The notes below the pieces were generated by a model. That model had not been told where the DNA came from and ran no database searches. It saw nothing but the letters and a program-made list of their open reading frames with translations. A DNA stretch of 32,113 bases from JAVBOF01 sp031550915 (GTDB lineage: Bacteria; Bacillota; Clostridia; Christensenellales; MGBC116941). The first letter of the stretch is position 1; each line of letters begins with the position of its first letter. Positions 24,881 to 32,113 of this stretch are shown in pieces. Made by a program: the position numbers and the translations under genes. Where the stretch lies: the NCBI GenBank assembly GCA_031550915.1, contig JAVBOF010000082.1, forward strand, positions 1 through 32,113, in the 5' to 3' direction.

Positions 24881-26338
24881 TTATCTTTGCCGCTTGGATT
24901 CCTCCCAAAGCTTGTCCATCTCATCAAGGCTCATATCTTCCAGAGATCTTCCTTCGCAGACGGCACGGTTCTCAATATATGCAAAGCGGTTAATAAACTT
25001 TTCGGTCGAAGCCCTTAACGCCAGCTCAGGCTCGATATCCAGCTTCCTAGCAACGTTTACGCACGCAAACAGAAGGTCGCCTAGCTCTTCATCGGCATCT
25101 TCCTTCGTATCTGCATGTTTGAGTTCATCGATTTCTTCAACTATTTTATCATACGCTGGCCCGATATCAGCCCAATCAAAGCCGGGAGCCGCTGCTTTCT
25201 TTTGGACCTTATACGCCCGGATAAGCGCGGGAAGGCATTCCGGTATATCCTTGATCAAGCCTGTATGGCTTTCAATACCCTTTTCAACGCTTTTTATCCG
25301 CTCCCAATTCTGCAAAACCTCTTTGCTGTTATCGGCTTTTACATCACCGAATATATGCGTATGCCGTGAAATCATCTTTTTGCAGATACCGGTAGTAATG
25401 TCCTGCGCGTCAAAATTACCAAGCTCATCCGCGACCTGGGCGTGGAAAACCACTTGCAGAAGCACATCTCCAAGTTCCTCGCAAAGCTTGCCGTCATCCT
25501 TTTTATCTATGGCGTCTAGCACTTCATAGCATTCCTCAATAAGGTATCTTCGCAGGCTGTCGTGGTTTTGCTCCCTGTCCCAGGGGCAGCCGTCGGGAAT
25601 GCGCCTCAACCTTTGCATGAGCTTTAAAAGGTCACGCCAGTCATATTTTTCCTTGGCTTCAAAAGGTACAGCCGGAAGTACAAGCATGCAGTTGTGTCCA
25701 TAAGTCCCATGCTGGCGGTCAAGCTCGTAAAGCTTTATTCTGCATGCCAGCGGAAGATGCTCAGAATGCGGCAAAAAGGCCATTTCCTGCATTTCACCGT
25801 AATACCGCATTAAATAGAGCTTTAGCTCGCCCGCTTGGATCCCGCTGTCTATATCATATATGACCAAAGGCATATCCGTGTTTGGCGCAATGCTCATTTG
25901 ATCTGTTGCCGCACCGCAGCAATAAGGCGAGGCGCTGATATTGAGCCCGCAGCGCAAAGCCGCGGCTAATGCTGTTGATTCCGCAGAAACGCCGGGAATA
26001 ACGGCCAGATCTATATCTTTTTCAATGGCCTTTTTCTGGATAGCCTCCATGCAGGCAAGTCCGCTGATTCCGCTACCCAAGACCAAAAAAGCGCAGTTCA
26101 TGACCGCACTGCCTGCCAGCAGATCCGAAATCGCGGCGTTAAGCGCGTCAAAATCCTCCGCTTCGTCGTATAGCTTGTCCAAAGCCTCAAATGGGATATC
26201 CGACTTGCGTAGTACCGCGGCAAAAGGATGCCTTTCCGTCTGCAAAAATATCTTGCCGTAGCCTTGCAAAGTGCCCGGATCTATACTTTGCTGATTCTTA
26301 TATGCGGGGCCAAGCCCGATTATCGTAATCTTATCCAT
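24881..26338 (-). CDS. YabN-type protein: degenerate methylase domain plus two MazG domains
   Basis: A 485-residue protein. Residues 1 to about 225 follow the tetrapyrrole-methylase fold seen in YabN, and the rest is a double MazG nucleoside triphosphate pyrophosphohydrolase: RIPDGCPWDREQ, the metal motifs EECYEVLDAI and EELGDVLLQVVFHA, then EEIDELKH with EELGDLLFACVNVA. MazG removes aberrant or excess NTPs. In the methylase part GPGD/GAGD reads GPAY and the GDP/GHP loop reads GSGISG, so methyl transfer is doubtful. The ATG overlaps the upstream stop as TGATG, with AAAGGA before it. The flippase-yabN order matches yabM-yabN of Bacillus. Confidence 0.88.
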   Translation of the reverse strand: MDKITIIGLGPAYKNQQSIDPGTLQGYGKIFLQTERHPFAAVLRKSDIPFEALDKLYDEAEDFDALNAAISDLLAGSAVMNCAFLVLGSGISGLACMEAIQKKAIEKDIDLAVIPGVSAESTALAAALRCGLNISASPYCCGAATDQMSIAPNTDMPLVIYDIDSGIQAGELKLYLMRYYGEMQEMAFLPHSEHLPLACRIKLYELDRQHGTYGHNCMLVLPAVPFEAKEKYDWRDLLKLMQRLRRIPDGCPWDREQNHDSLRRYLIEECYEVLDAIDKKDDGKLCEELGDVLLQVVFHAQVADELGNFDAQDITTGICKKMISRHTHIFGDVKADNSKEVLQNWERIKSVEKGIESHTGLIKDIPECLPALIRAYKVQKKAAAPGFDWADIGPAYDKIVEEIDELKHADTKEDADEELGDLLFACVNVARKLDIEPELALRASTEKFINRFAYIENRAVCEGRSLEDMSLDEMDKLWEESKRQR

Positions 26339-27969
26339 CAACGAATTTCCTTTTGCTTCCAAACTCCTAGCCTGTAAAAAAGCTTGCTGAGCTTTCTGCC
26401 GCCCGGCATAAAGCTCATATCCTCGGGGCGCAGAACGCCCAGAACTATGACCGCCAGAGCGTAGATCACAACCGCGGCTATTATTGCAATGACCAGCGAT
26501 ACGTTGCTGCTTGCAAAACGGGAGGCGATATTGAATATGAAATATGTTGCCGCGCCCATGATGGCGGTGGCTATAATGGGCTTTACCAGAAAATCCATAA
26601 CTGGCAAGCTAAGTTTCATTTCCTTGCGCATAATCACAGTGTTTATCGTCGCCGCAACAAAGTAGCATGTTATCGTGCCGATCGGCGCTCCATAGATATT
26701 GATCTCAGGCCTGCTGATGAGCAGAAAGGAAAGTATCACCTTTACTCCCGCGCCGATGGCAAGCGAGGTAACGGGAACACGGACCCTTCCAAGGCCTTGC
26801 AAAATTCCGGTGACGGTTTGGACCATAAACAGGAAAAACACTCCGATGGTAGATATATGCATGAGATTTACAGCTATCTGCATATCCGCCTCAACGGTAA
26901 GCGAATGCGAATATAACAGTTGAAGCACTGGCCTTGCCAATATCCATAACCCTACGGCGCAGGGAAGGCCTAAGAGCATCGATAGTTTGAATCCGGTCGA
27001 AGCTTTGTTCTGCATCTCCATCAATCTGCCCGCGGCGCGGCTTTCGCTTATTGCAGGTACAAGGCTGGCGGCAAGCGCAAGAGTCATCATAGTCGGCATA
27101 GTTGCTATTGGGTTGACATAGCCAGAGTATATTGCGAAGAGGGAATCAGCTTTTTTTTCTGACATATGCAAAACACCTTTAAGGATATTTGCGATTATAC
27201 CTGAATCCAAAGTTGCTACTAAGGGCATGATACAAGCACCGATGGCAATCGGCACGGCTATACGTATAAGCTGGCGCACCGTTTCTTTGCGGGTATGCTC
27301 TATTTGCGTCTTTTGTTTGCTGATGTTTTCGAATATCGCGCGCCTGCTCCGCAGATAGATTGCGGATATCAGGATCAATACGGCTAATTCGGTAAGGGAT
27401 ATACCCAGCAAAGCGCCTGCAGCCGCTTGCGGATATCCAAACGGAATGAAGGCATTTGCAAGGGCAAGGCCAAATACCATCTTAAAAAGCTGTTCCAAAA
27501 ACTCGGATATCGCCGAAGGAGTCATCCTTTGCATGCCTTGGAAATACCCTCTAAACGCGGATATCATACTGACGAAAAGCAGCGCTGGGGCTATAGCCAT
27601 AAATGAGAGCCCCGCCTGCGCCGATGTCAAGCTGGCAAATAACGGGCTTCCGATTATCATAATAATCGTAGTTATACTTCCGAATATGGCAAGGATCTTG
27701 AAGGCGATCCTGAACACCTGGTGGGCGCCACGCGGGTCATTAAGTACAAGCCTCTCCGAAACCATCTTGGATATAGCTGTCGGCAAGCCGGCCGTGGATA
27801 TCACCAATAAAAAAGAATAGATCGGATACGCGTATTGATATAGCGCGAACCCTTTATCGTGTTCCAAAAGATTAGCCAATGGTATCCGGTAAAGCGCTCC
27901 AAGCACCTTGCCAAGCACCAGTGCTATTCCGAGTATTGCCGCGCCTTTTATAAAGGACTTTTTAGTCAA
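26338..27969 (-). CDS. SpoVB/YabM-type polysaccharide flippase (MOP superfamily)
   Basis: A 543-residue membrane protein with about 14 helices of the MurJ/SpoVB/YabM branch, which moves lipid-linked cell-wall or spore-cortex precursors across membranes. Motifs include KGAAILGIALVLGKVLGALY at the start, YQYAYPIYSFLLVISTAGLP and AISKMVSERL after helix 2, and a FRGYFQGMQRM loop. The start is most likely TTG at 27969: GGAGG lies seven bases before it and would be coding if the upstream ATG were used. It overlaps the next gene by one base. Distinguishing cortex (SpoVB) from a vegetative role (YabM) is not possible here; the yabN neighbour favours YabM. Confidence 0.85.
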   Translation of the reverse strand: MTKKSFIKGAAILGIALVLGKVLGALYRIPLANLLEHDKGFALYQYAYPIYSFLLVISTAGLPTAISKMVSERLVLNDPRGAHQVFRIAFKILAIFGSITTIIMIIGSPLFASLTSAQAGLSFMAIAPALLFVSMISAFRGYFQGMQRMTPSAISEFLEQLFKMVFGLALANAFIPFGYPQAAAGALLGISLTELAVLILISAIYLRSRRAIFENISKQKTQIEHTRKETVRQLIRIAVPIAIGACIMPLVATLDSGIIANILKGVLHMSEKKADSLFAIYSGYVNPIATMPTMMTLALAASLVPAISESRAAGRLMEMQNKASTGFKLSMLLGLPCAVGLWILARPVLQLLYSHSLTVEADMQIAVNLMHISTIGVFFLFMVQTVTGILQGLGRVRVPVTSLAIGAGVKVILSFLLISRPEINIYGAPIGTITCYFVAATINTVIMRKEMKLSLPVMDFLVKPIIATAIMGAATYFIFNIASRFASSNVSLVIAIIAAVVIYALAVIVLGVLRPEDMSFMPGGRKLSKLFYRLGVWKQKEIR

Positions 27970-28096
27970 AACATTACCTCCGTGCATCAACGTGATATAT
28001 ATAAATATGCACTAATCATAATCATTATTAGTATATTGAAGCGTTCAAATATCGTATAAGCAAAACGGTTACCATAGTTGAAAGTCTACTCTGCGC

Positions 28097-29464
28097 TTAA
28101 AACACCAACTCCAGCATCTTTCTGACGTTTTCCACACCCAAAACCGTAAGCCCGTCAGGTTTTCTGGCGCCTTTAAGGCTGCCCTTCGGCACGATGCATT
28201 TTGTAAAGCCCATCTTAGCGCACTCGCCAAGCCGCTTATCCATATTACCGACCGCGCGCACCTCACCCGTCAGACCGACCTCTCCCATAATAGCAGTGTT
28301 TGTAGGAACTGCCAAGCCTTTAAAAACCGAAGCCAGCGCCGCGATGGTGCAAAGGTCGGAGGCTGGTTCATTCAGCTTCAAACCGCCTGCTACGTTGATA
28401 TACGCGTCCTGGTTGTAAAATCCGAAGCCCAGCTTTTTTTCCATAACTGCAATAAGCAAAAGCATACGGTTGTAGTCCAGTCCGGTGGACGTCCTTCGCG
28501 GGTTGCCAAAAGGTGTTGGGGAAACCAGCGCCTGAATCTCTACAAGCATTGGTCTGCTGCCTTCCACAGAGCACATTACCGCCGAGCCGGGTTCGTCTTT
28601 TTCCCTTGAGCCGATGAGGATCTCTGAAGGGTTGGGAACCTCCTCCATGCCGTTATCACGCATATCGAAGAGTCCGATCTCATTGGTTGAGCCAAAGCGG
28701 TTTTTTGCGGCGCGCAAAACGCGGAATGAATTATTCTTTTCACCTTCGAAATATAATACGGTATCCACCATATGCTCTAAAACCTTTGGCCCCGCGATCA
28801 TGCCTTCCTTTGTAACATGGCCGACGATGAAAATAGTCGTTCCAAGCGTCTTTGCAAGCCTTGTCAGCCAATGGGCACACTCGCGGACCTGCCCGACGCT
28901 TCCGGGCGTAGAGCTTAGCTTTTGGCTTGAAATCGTCTGTATACTGTCTATAATAACTATATCCGGTTGAAGCGATTGTATACTGGCTATTATGCTTTCC
29001 ATATCCGTCTCCGGCAATATATAAATGCCTTCCCCGTCTATACCAAGCCTTTTGGAACGCAGCTTTATCTGCCTGGAGGATTCCTCTCCGGATACGTAGA
29101 GGCAGCTTTGCCCGTTTTTGGCGAGCTTATCACAAAGCTGCAGCAGCAAGGTGGACTTACCAATACCGGGATCTCCGCCCGCAAGTACAGTTGAACCGGG
29201 AACTATGCCTCCGCCAAGCACTCTGTCCAGCTCAAATATTCCTGATTTTATCCTTTCGTTATCATCTGTGTTCACCTGCGCTATGGTAGTAATAGGTGTG
29301 GCTTTAACTGACGCGCTTGCAGAAGCGAAAGGGGCGTTTTTGGCATCCTGCTTTATCTCCTCTATAAGGGTATTCCACTCGCCGCAATCGTTGCAGCGGC
29401 CAGCCCATTTAGAGCTTTCATAGCCGCAGTTAGAACAAATGTACACGGTTCTTTGCTTGGCCAA
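28097..29464 (-). CDS. radA: DNA repair protein RadA/Sms
   Basis: A 455-residue RecA-like ATPase that acts as a branch-migration helicase in recombination and repair. It has an N-terminal C4 zinc finger (CSNCGYESSKWAGRCNDCG), Walker A GGDPGIGKSTLL, Walker B region DIVIIDSIQT, the RadA signature KNRFGSTNEIG and a C-terminal Lon-like domain with VGLTGEVRAVGNMDKRL. The start is taken as TTG at 29464, because GGAAG lies seven bases upstream and the protein then begins MAKQRT like its relatives; a TTG at 29482 has no site. The gene follows the TolB-like gene by 24 bases. Confidence 0.95.
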   Translation of the reverse strand: MAKQRTVYICSNCGYESSKWAGRCNDCGEWNTLIEEIKQDAKNAPFASASASVKATPITTIAQVNTDDNERIKSGIFELDRVLGGGIVPGSTVLAGGDPGIGKSTLLLQLCDKLAKNGQSCLYVSGEESSRQIKLRSKRLGIDGEGIYILPETDMESIIASIQSLQPDIVIIDSIQTISSQKLSSTPGSVGQVRECAHWLTRLAKTLGTTIFIVGHVTKEGMIAGPKVLEHMVDTVLYFEGEKNNSFRVLRAAKNRFGSTNEIGLFDMRDNGMEEVPNPSEILIGSREKDEPGSAVMCSVEGSRPMLVEIQALVSPTPFGNPRRTSTGLDYNRMLLLIAVMEKKLGFGFYNQDAYINVAGGLKLNEPASDLCTIAALASVFKGLAVPTNTAIMGEVGLTGEVRAVGNMDKRLGECAKMGFTKCIVPKGSLKGARKPDGLTVLGVENVRKMLELVF

Positions 29465-29488
29465 AGCGACACTTCCAATCAAATAATA

Positions 29489-30760
29489 TCAATCAAACGC
29501 ATTATCGGGTATCCTCGAATAATTAACTATATCCCTGACCTCTATATGGCTGGTCATATCGTACCATATTACACAGTTTTGCCGCGCGCTGGCAAGCGCT
29601 GCCTTTAAATTGGGCTTTGATATGACTGCAAAAACGCCATTTGTCCAATTATAGGCATATATTACTTCGTTTTTGCAGTATACAACAAAATTATCGCAAA
29701 GCGCATAGCCTGTAACGTCCGTATCCACTTTACGCGGCGGATTATCCTCAAGACCAAGGTACAGCGTCGCGCCCGGGCTGTTGTTGGCGTCTATCCAAGC
29801 CCGTACACTTCCGTTTGTTATCGGCCCATAAACGTACATACCCGTCGGATAGATGTTTATGGGATGGGTTTCATCCTTGAGGTTTACGCTGTAGATAGCG
29901 CTCTTTTGCCCCTGACTTCGTTCGTGCTCCGTCTGGTTCTCCTCGCCGTCAGCCCAAACCAGTTCTCCGCCGCCGATAAAGGAAGGGCTTGCCATATACG
30001 GTACGCTTTCGAGTGTAGCGATTGTGACGTTCCTTCGCCGGCTCAAATCATAAAGATAGATTATAGAGCTTTTTTCCCCTGTCTGCTCGTTCCATGTGAT
30101 CAAGTCGCCATCCATTGAGATCTCAGGAGCCCTTCCTGCATATTCTTTTATAACGAATATTTCATCTTGGCTCCTGTTTTTGCAGAATATCGATCCTCCA
30201 CCGTTGCGTTTGGAATCGACCCAAACAATAAATTTTTCGTTCAATATGACGTTAAGCAGATCGTCGTTCTTAACCGTTATATCCATCTGCTGCTTTATAG
30301 CATCCTTGCGCGCATCCACTTGCATCGTTTCATACGGTTCAAGGTCCACAATATGAATATTGAGCCCCTTTGGGCTTCCTGAATTGTCTGTACCCTCGCT
30401 AACTATGATCTCTCCGGTATTATAATAAGGATTAAATATCCTACGCCGCCTAAAAATTATTTCCTTTATATAGCGGGTGAAATCCAGAGCGTTTGGATCC
30501 TTTGCAACAACGGTCTGCGGTTGTAAAACGATATCTTCTGCTGGTTCCGGCGCGAACATAGAGCTGAACATCGGAACGAAAACAAAAAAAATAAGGCAAA
30601 AAAGCCCTATTATTATCAAAGCGAACAGAGCAATCTTGAGCAGAGGATAAAAACTCTTGGATTGTAACCGTATTTGCCTTTCCGGAGCTGGATACATGTT
30701 TCCCGGATCCAAATAATGCCGTTTACGCGCCCTACGTCTTTTGTTACCTGGCCAGTTCAA
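29489..30760 (-). CDS. Membrane-anchored TolB-like beta-propeller protein of unknown function
   Basis: A 423-residue protein with a basic cytoplasmic start (KRRRARKR), one membrane helix (about 38-64) and an extracytoplasmic domain of repeated beta strands with W-containing turns (FIVWVDSKRNG, DLITWNEQTG, ELVWADGEEN, VRAWIDANNS, CVIWYDMTSH), five to six blades as in TolB/DPP4-type propellers. No catalytic motif is visible. The start is TTG at 30760, overlapping the ispF stop by three bases; an ATG at 30697 is an alternative. Position between ispF and radA indicates co-transcription, not a shared pathway. Confidence 0.65.
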   Translation of the reverse strand: MNWPGNKRRRARKRHYLDPGNMYPAPERQIRLQSKSFYPLLKIALFALIIIGLFCLIFFVFVPMFSSMFAPEPAEDIVLQPQTVVAKDPNALDFTRYIKEIIFRRRRIFNPYYNTGEIIVSEGTDNSGSPKGLNIHIVDLEPYETMQVDARKDAIKQQMDITVKNDDLLNVILNEKFIVWVDSKRNGGGSIFCKNRSQDEIFVIKEYAGRAPEISMDGDLITWNEQTGEKSSIIYLYDLSRRRNVTIATLESVPYMASPSFIGGGELVWADGEENQTEHERSQGQKSAIYSVNLKDETHPINIYPTGMYVYGPITNGSVRAWIDANNSPGATLYLGLEDNPPRKVDTDVTGYALCDNFVVYCKNEVIYAYNWTNGVFAVISKPNLKAALASARQNCVIWYDMTSHIEVRDIVNYSRIPDNAFD

Positions 30761-31275
30761 TTGGTTTCACACTCATCAATTTTTATCAAAAGGGCAGTTG
30801 CAAAAGCTGAGATGCCCTCGCCCCGTCCCTCGAACCCCATACCTTCGGTGGTAGTTGCTTTTATGCCTATGGCATCATGCGATGTATTGCATGCGGAGGC
30901 AATATTGCTCTTCATTTGATCGATATATGGCGCAAGTTTTGGCTGTTGAGCAATTATAGTTATATCGGCGTTGATAATGCAAAAACCAATTGAAGTTATA
31001 TGCACAATTGCCCTTTCAAGCAATATAATGCTTGAAATATCCTTATACCGGGCGTCATCCGGAGGAAACATCCTGCCGATATCGCCATATCCACAAGCCC
31101 CTAAAAGGGCGTCTATAAGTGCGTGGACCGCAACATCCGCATCCGAATGGCCCAGCAGCCCAAGCTCGTAAGGTATTTCGACCCCGCAAAGCTTTAGCTT
31201 TTGTCCCTCGGCCAACCGATGCGCATCGTATCCGTTTCCGGTCCTTAAAGCGCGAAAATCAAAAGACAAATCCAC
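30757..31275 (-). CDS. ispF: 2-C-methyl-D-erythritol 2,4-cyclodiphosphate synthase
   Basis: A 172-residue enzyme forming the cyclic diphosphate in the MEP isoprenoid pathway with loss of CMP. Metal ligands are in GYDAHRL and LLGHSDADV; other signatures are IGRMFPPDD and the C-terminal TTTEGMGFEGRGEGISA. The start appears to be GTG at 31275 with AAAGGA close upstream; a TTG two codons later has better spacing. ispD, often fused or adjacent, is not here; ispE is in this window 24 kb away. Confidence 0.95.
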   Translation of the reverse strand: MDLSFDFRALRTGNGYDAHRLAEGQKLKLCGVEIPYELGLLGHSDADVAVHALIDALLGACGYGDIGRMFPPDDARYKDISSIILLERAIVHITSIGFCIINADITIIAQQPKLAPYIDQMKSNIASACNTSHDAIGIKATTTEGMGFEGRGEGISAFATALLIKIDECETN

Positions 31276-31299
31276 AGTCCTTTCTTTCCGTAAAATGGG

Positions 31300-31542
31300 C
31301 TAATCCAATATCCTGTAAAGCGAAGCAGCATCATTCTTCATGGCATGCTCGGCAATATCCAATATCTCATACTTCGTACGCCTTTCGCCAAAACGCAATT
31401 CCAATATGTCTCCGGGCTTCACTTCGGCGGATGGCTTTGCTTCCTTGCCGTTAACAGTAACATGCCCTTTCGAGCATGCTTCATTTGCCAGTGTACGCCG
31501 CTTAACTATTCGCGAAACCTTTAAAAATTTATCAAGCCTCAT
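31300..31542 (-). CDS. rqcP: RqcP (YabO) S4-domain ribosome quality-control factor
   Basis: An 80-residue S4 RNA-binding protein: MRLDKFLKVSRIVKRRTLA at the start, then KGHVTVNGKEAKPSAEVKPG and LELRFGERRTKYEIL. RqcP binds obstructed 50S subunits and works with RqcH to add C-terminal alanine tails to stalled chains. The ATG at 31542 follows GGTGAG; a GTG nine bases earlier is the alternative. The upstream gene's TGA overlaps this ribosome site, indicating coupling. In Bacillus, yabO follows yabN; here it is in the same strand series but several genes upstream. Confidence 0.9.
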   Translation of the reverse strand: MRLDKFLKVSRIVKRRTLANEACSKGHVTVNGKEAKPSAEVKPGDILELRFGERRTKYEILDIAEHAMKNDAASLYRILD

Positions 31543-31547
31543 AAAAC

Positions 31548-31940
31548 TCACCGCATGCTGAAACGTCCAAGCGTTTCAAGCTGCTTCATCTCCTTTAAAA
31601 GGATATCGTAAATATCCAATTCCAACGTATTGCACAGCGATGCCATATAATATAGGTTGGCCCCTATCTCTGTCTCGATTGCCTCCCTGCACTTCGGGCA
31701 TATCGAACCGCGCACATGGGTATCATTGTATTCTTCAATATTATCCAAAGAAACGTCTGTCACACGCTGTTTGTTGCCCTCAATTTTAATACAGCCACAG
31801 CTTGTTACTGCCTTTGTAACGGACCTGTTGATCCTCGCTTCAGTAGATTGAAGCTTTGAAAGTATATCTAAAATGCTTTTGTTTCTAGAAAGTGTTTCCG
31901 CCGCAACGGTTTGAAATTCGCTTGCATAGAGTTCCTTCAT
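31548..31940 (-). CDS. Conserved clostridial protein of the type annotated DUF1573
   Basis: A 130-residue soluble protein with a helical N-terminus (EFQTVAAETLSRNKSILDIL, then QSTEARINRSVTKAVTSCGC) and a CPKC pair after residue 80, giving four Cys that could bind zinc. I recall similar clostridial proteins labelled DUF1573, but the role is unknown to me. GGAGG lies seven bases before the ATG. It heads the minus-strand series behind a strong promoter. Confidence 0.7.
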   Translation of the reverse strand: MKELYASEFQTVAAETLSRNKSILDILSKLQSTEARINRSVTKAVTSCGCIKIEGNKQRVTDVSLDNIEEYNDTHVRGSICPKCREAIETEIGANLYYMASLCNTLELDIYDILLKEMKQLETLGRFSMR

Positions 31941-32015
31941 TTTTATACCTCCATATCATATCGGCCAAAAAGAACATAAAATTTCCAGCAAGGCCTGAAC
32001 CACGCTGTACTAGTA

Positions 32016-32043
32016 ATTATAGCACCAAATCAATATGTGTCAA
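32016..32043 (-). promoter_or_regulatory. Strong vegetative-type promoter for the 31940-to-23523 gene series
   Basis: On the minus strand a perfect TTGACA (32038-32043), a 16-base spacer and a perfect TATAAT (32016-32021), about 75 bases before the first start codon. It could drive the DUF1573-type, rqcP, ispF, TolB-like and radA genes, and possibly further. Confidence 0.75.
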
Positions 32044-32113
32044 ATGACGTTTTGCTGCTCTAAATATAGTAGCGCGGCTAAAAATGACACGCGGGCGGTT
32101 TACGACGCAAAAG

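Overview
The window reads as chromosomal DNA from an anaerobic, endospore-forming member of the Clostridia. The evidence is a set of spore-specific genes (spoIIR, sleB, ypeB, a cwlJ-gerQ pair, a SipL-type coat protein), Bacillus/Clostridium neighbourhood genes (veg, ispE, a yabE-like 3D protein, yabM/yabN/yabO homologues), GGAGG ribosome sites at most starts and an N-terminal-rubredoxin rubrerythrin. I see no phage, insertion sequence, CRISPR array, tRNA or rRNA, and gene order is mostly vertical-looking.

Bases 1-4070: the tail of an unknown gene coupled to a BMP-family lipoprotein, converging on a divergent shikimate-kinase-like protein. A minus-strand set follows: DUF5685 protein, Cys-rich J-domain protein and an ECF-S-like membrane protein.

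Bases 4071-11080: spore germination and envelope region. cwlJ-gerQ-veg run forward. sipL and ispE run in reverse, separated by a large structured element that ends in a terminator. spoIIR-sleB-ypeB run forward to a terminator. sleB is interrupted by two in-frame TAG codons in its linker, although both domains are otherwise intact.

Bases 11100-16810: a lipoprotein class B penicillin-binding protein, a divergently transcribed YabE-like protein (DUF348/G5/3D), reverse rubrerythrin, a flavin-reductase-like protein and a DUF378 membrane protein.

Bases 16890-18340: three unrecognised small genes. Two of them are divergent and share a short motif.

Bases 18350-23520: a D,D-carboxypeptidase gene lies 19 bases upstream of a reduced alanyl-tRNA synthetase that lacks the beta-barrel insert and the C-Ala domain. 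A divergent sugar-binding lipoprotein follows.

Bases 23523-32043: a long minus-strand series (DUF1573-type protein, rqcP, ispF, a TolB-like anchored protein, radA, a SpoVB-type flippase, yabN/mazG, rarA) with a strong promoter at its head. It mixes isoprenoid synthesis, ribosome rescue, recombination and house-cleaning functions.

The most notable points are the doubly amber-interrupted sleB beside an intact ypeB, the unclassified structured RNA before ispE, the minimal AlaRS next to a D-Ala carboxypeptidase, and the shikimate-kinase-like protein with a damaged P-loop. No gene-free stretch exceeds 300 bases. The longest (13254-13551, 22191-22437, 3861-4070) lie between divergent genes; promoter candidates are listed for the first two.
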